A stretch of 64,000 nucleotides of DNA. Origin: Chiua virens (lineage: Eukaryota > Basidiomycota > Agaricomycetes > Boletales > Boletaceae). The position numbers and the translations under genes were made by a program. Positions within the stretch are counted from its first letter, which is position 1; every line of letters starts with the position of its first letter. The stretch is taken from the NCBI GenBank assembly GCA_019787685.1, contig JAHNUO010000004.1, forward strand, positions 434,001-498,000, in the 5' to 3' direction. Positions 60,971 to 64,000 of this stretch are shown piece by piece. The notes beneath the pieces were generated by a model. It saw only the letters and a list, made by a program, of their open reading frames with translations, was not told the origin of the DNA and did no database searches.

Positions 60971-61350
60971 TAGCTGAGTGCGCATAATTCCCAGTTAACC
61001 AGCCGTCAACACAGCCCCAGTGAGTGTTCCGATAGCAATAGCACTCGGTACGAAGCAGATCAGGGTTGGGAGCTACATACCGCTGTGATCGGCTGATATA
61101 GGGAGATTTGCAGCATACACAAAAAATCTTGAACCACTATGGTCATGCACTATGCCAATTGAAGGGCAGCCACAGCAGAACAAAACTGCAGAGCAAAGCA
61201 TGAAAGTGGGAACAAAGATACACCAGTATTGTCTTCTCATTGACTTACTGCATTGTTTCAATAGTGGCATGAAAGAAATTCACTAAATGAAACTATGAAA
61301 GGCAGTGATGGGGGAACACAATATATATAGTCATCTTCAGTCCCACAGAC
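60971..61350. other. Unassigned spacer
   Basis: No gene I can support. Mixed composition, with a short ATATATATAG tract near 61320. Confidence 0.4.
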
Positions 61351-61362
61351 ATCACAAATAAT

Positions 61363-62590
61363 ATGGTTCTCGATCTCACTTCCATTCTTGCCCTGTATAT
61401 GGTTGCTCAATTCTGCGAACAAACCCATCCAGTAAACGATGGAATGCCTATCTTACCGAGCATATGTAAATGTACCAGTGGCATTGGTTGCCAACACCAA
61501 TCGCCTTGTAGATTGGCTGGTGAATGCTTATCAGAACACCAGTGAGACTTGCAATAAATGCATAAATGGAAACCCTAACCCTGAGAAGAGACAGTGAATA
61601 TATCAGCATCGGAGATGTTGCGCTCGCTCAAGGGAAATGACTGTGGACAGGATGAGGGATGTGAAGCAGAACTTCTGCATTTGTTTCCCCTGGGAGGGTC
61701 AAGATAATTGATGAACCAGTGTTGATTATAGACTGAGATGGCATAGTGCTGCCTTGGTACCTGCCACGTGCCCTGGGAGACACCAGACAGGTGAGACAAT
61801 GCTCACTTGCATGATGCACACAGCTCACAGATCCCAGACAAAAATCTCTGAAGCATTGGTGTCATTGTTGGCAGCACTAATAAAAAGCTATCATGCAGCA
61901 ACAACAAGCTGGAGGAGCAACCACAATCTGTTCACTGAGTGGGATGACTTCCTGAAGGGATGTCTGAATATGACTCCTGCATGGTTTCAAATGGGTCATG
62001 CAGGCGGAGACACTCCAGAAGTATCGGCGACATTAAAGCACAGTGTGGAACAACCTGGAGGCTGCAATTGGCTGGAGTGATAAGCAGAAACCAATGCTCT
62101 TTTGGCAGTGGCAATGGCGATTATGCACCCAGAGTTGTACCTCACCGGGCTGGCAATGATGGATACACTACAGCATTGATTGAATGCCAAGGGACTGCCA
62201 GAGATAGAAGAAGTGGTTGGTGAGTGGAAGAGCATCTTCAATGCTGTATCAGTGATCATCAACTGGCAGTCGCCATACCACTGAGATCTCAGCTCTCCGG
62301 CAGAGTTGCTTGACTTACTTGTGACAGTCAGTGATTATACCGACGCATGGATGGTGATATTGATGCTCAGATCAAGCTTTGAATACAGTCCTGGCACAGT
62401 CATGGCATTCTCCAGCCATCTTCTGTGGCATGGAGTGAATCAGGTGGATGGGAATAGGGGATGCCTGGCATACTATGTGCGAAGTGAAGTGATGAAGTGG
62501 GCAGGGTTAAAAGCACCTTCATTCATGCAGTATGAAGTTCTGGACATGGTGGGCCTTCCAAGGGACTCTCACTGGGTGTATAGTCCATAG
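61363..62590 (+). pseudogene. TET/JBP-like 2OG-Fe(II) dioxygenase gene remnant
   Basis: In one frame, 62190-62590 reads VVGEWKSIFNAVSVIINWQS, PYH, stop, DLSSPAELLDLLVTVSDYTD, then FEYSPGTVMAFSSHLLWHGV and NQVDGNRGCLAYYVRSEVMK. This matches my memory of the large Agaricomycete family with a JBP1/TET-type oxygenase fold: an H-x-D motif, then a distal His and an Arg nine residues later. TGA at 62282-62284 replaces the residue between His and Asp of H-x-D. Upstream pieces (EALVSLLAALIKSYHAATTS; a Cys-rich MPILPSICKCTSGIGCQHQS near 61447) fit the N-terminal part. TET/JBP enzymes oxidise methylated bases; in fungi the genes are often linked to transposons. Family assignment is from motif memory. 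Confidence 0.55.
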
Positions 62591-62652
62591 AATTGTCTTA
62601 CATATTATAAATCATACTCAACAGCCTTTACATTTCTACATTACCGATTAGA

Positions 62653-64000
62653 TCACAAAATACGTGATCCAAACATGCTTTCCATAGCCTTCAATTGTTC
62701 ATTGACAACCGCCATTTCTAACTCTACATTGTCCTGCTCCACCTTCAACTTCTGGAACACATCAGCAAGTGACCGCTGAAATGTGTTGATCACTTGTTCC
62801 TCAGTACTGGTATCTGCAATGGTAAATGGATTGTCGGCCTGTGTGGTGTCAGCAATAAGTATAACTGGCAGGTGTGAAAATGTATCCTGCAAGTGACAGT
62901 TTCCTTTCTCCATAGCTCCTCAAACAGCATCAGATAGTAATCATTGGGCAGAGGATCCGATTCTGCAGTCTACCACACCATATCACCTGATCAGCATCAA
63001 AGGATAGATCAGTGTCCTCATTGTCAACAGGCAATTGCAGCACGAATGTTTGCAAGTCATTGGCGAAATTATTGGAATTGGTGACCAGGGTGAGCACTCC
63101 CCAAGCAGCCTGAGGAAGCTGCATAAACAACCCATTGAGTGTGCCGAATCAGTTGAGTAATTGCTAATGATGTCAGACTGATACAATAACATTGAGGAAT
63201 GTCAAAGCTTACCAGTTCCACTGCGAGGTTGGTCCTGTAACAACATAGAACAAATGTGGACTATTAGGGAACTTGCAGGAGGTTGTAGTCAGTGTTAAGA
63301 GGATGAATGCAAGTGGAGTCCGACAAGTGAGGCAAGAACTATGGAGGAAGACTCAGTCAGAGACTATTGGGAGAAACCCAAAGGTGAACTTTGTTAGAGT
63401 TCCCTGGGTGCTTCATTCAAGTCTTATATACTAAAGGTACATCGGAGTTCTAATCTGAGTATGAACTACATAGATAAGGAATAGTGTCCTGATTGGATGA
63501 TAAGGTGAGAATACATGAGGTATCAGCATGCTTATGAGTCATAGATAAAGACATGAGGAAACAATGCAGTAACAATGTAGTATAAGCATGTTATGAGATA
63601 AGCACTGCTTTAATAATAGATATGAGTCATATGGAATCATAGATAAGAGATAACGTGTGAATATACATGTGTTGTGCATGGGTTATGACAGCGTGTGATA
63701 ACACGTGTCTAATGATGATGATATAAATATTATGATGTGGCAGCCAATGGGGTTAGGTCCTGAGGATAGCCTTGACATGAGGCAAAGTGTGCTGTAATAG
63801 ATAATGAAGTATCTTGTATAATGGAGTAGAGTGTTGAGTAGGAAGGCAAAAAGATAATGAGTGAAACATGATTGTAACAGGTCCAACAGTGATCATTCAG
63901 TGCGCCCTTTTGGAGAACATCCACTGCAATTTTGATATGGTGGCCACAATATCACAGGATGAGCCAATGATCGGCATAGGACCTGGTGAACATTGTAGTC
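62653..64000 (-). pseudogene. Minus-strand hypothetical gene interrupted by a solo LTR, runs off the window
   Basis: From the right edge the minus strand reads ...MPIIGSSCDIVATISKLQWM and VDVLQKGALNDHCWT, the latter joining across the LTR to NLAVEL. An intron GTAAGC...ATGCAG leads to LPQAAWGVLTLVTNSNNFAN and a final part ending with coiled-coil-like KLKVEQDNVELEMAVVNEQL (stop 62653). Frames change between parts. No family recognised. Confidence 0.4.
63236..63879 (+). mobile_element. Solo LTR, family B (644 bp)
   Basis: It starts TGTAACAACATAG and ends GATTGTAACA, with a perfect 5-bp duplication GGTCC (63231-63235 and 63880-63884). It is related to the shorter solo LTR at 34138-34566. It interrupts the hypothetical gene on the minus strand. 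Confidence 0.9.

Overview
This window looks like nuclear DNA of a filamentous basidiomycete, most likely an Agaricomycete. Genes carry many introns of about 45-60 nt with GT...AG ends and CTAAC-like branch sites, and the transposon set (Ngaro-type tyrosine-recombinase retrotransposon, hAT, Tc1/mariner, TET/JBP-like oxygenase remnant) is typical of that class. A Rhizoctonia-like (Ceratobasidiaceae) source fits my recollection of several proteins, but that is an impression, not a demonstration.

The window has two halves. Positions 1 to about 31.9 kb are a compact housekeeping block: the end of a thioesterase-domain enzyme, a candidate small secreted protein, a Ppc89/Cep57-like spindle pole body protein, BMS1 (ribosome biogenesis GTPase), SCC2/Mis4 (cohesin loader), a SEC14-type lipid transfer protein, RPAP3 (R2TP/HSP90 co-chaperone), DUG2 (glutathione degradosome), an Msb2-like signalling mucin, ribosomal protein uL23 (RPL25) and SMC3 (cohesin). 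Three of these act in chromosome segregation. Positions of about 31.9-64 kb are a transposon graveyard with no clearly intact host gene except perhaps an F-box gene.

The main structure in the second half is a Ngaro-type retrotransposon (about 33147-44805). Its split direct repeats (A1 ... B1-A2-B2) are still visible. It was later interrupted by two different solo LTRs, by a complete 4.3-kb hAT element with an 8-bp target duplication, and by at least two more insertions. Further right are a solo LTR split by a Tc1/mariner element with an open 338-aa transposase, a second Tc1 copy with two stop codons, two other solo LTRs with 5-bp duplications, a decayed WD40 gene, and a decayed 2OG-Fe(II) TET/JBP-like oxygenase gene.

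A caution for every gene here: at least seven apparent single-base frameshifts fall in strongly conserved parts of essential genes (BMS1, SCC2, RPAP3, DUG2, probably the Ppc89-like gene). The simplest reading is residual indel error in a long-read assembly, so frameshifts alone should not be read as pseudogenes. Exon borders below were read by eye from splice motifs and protein-family continuity.
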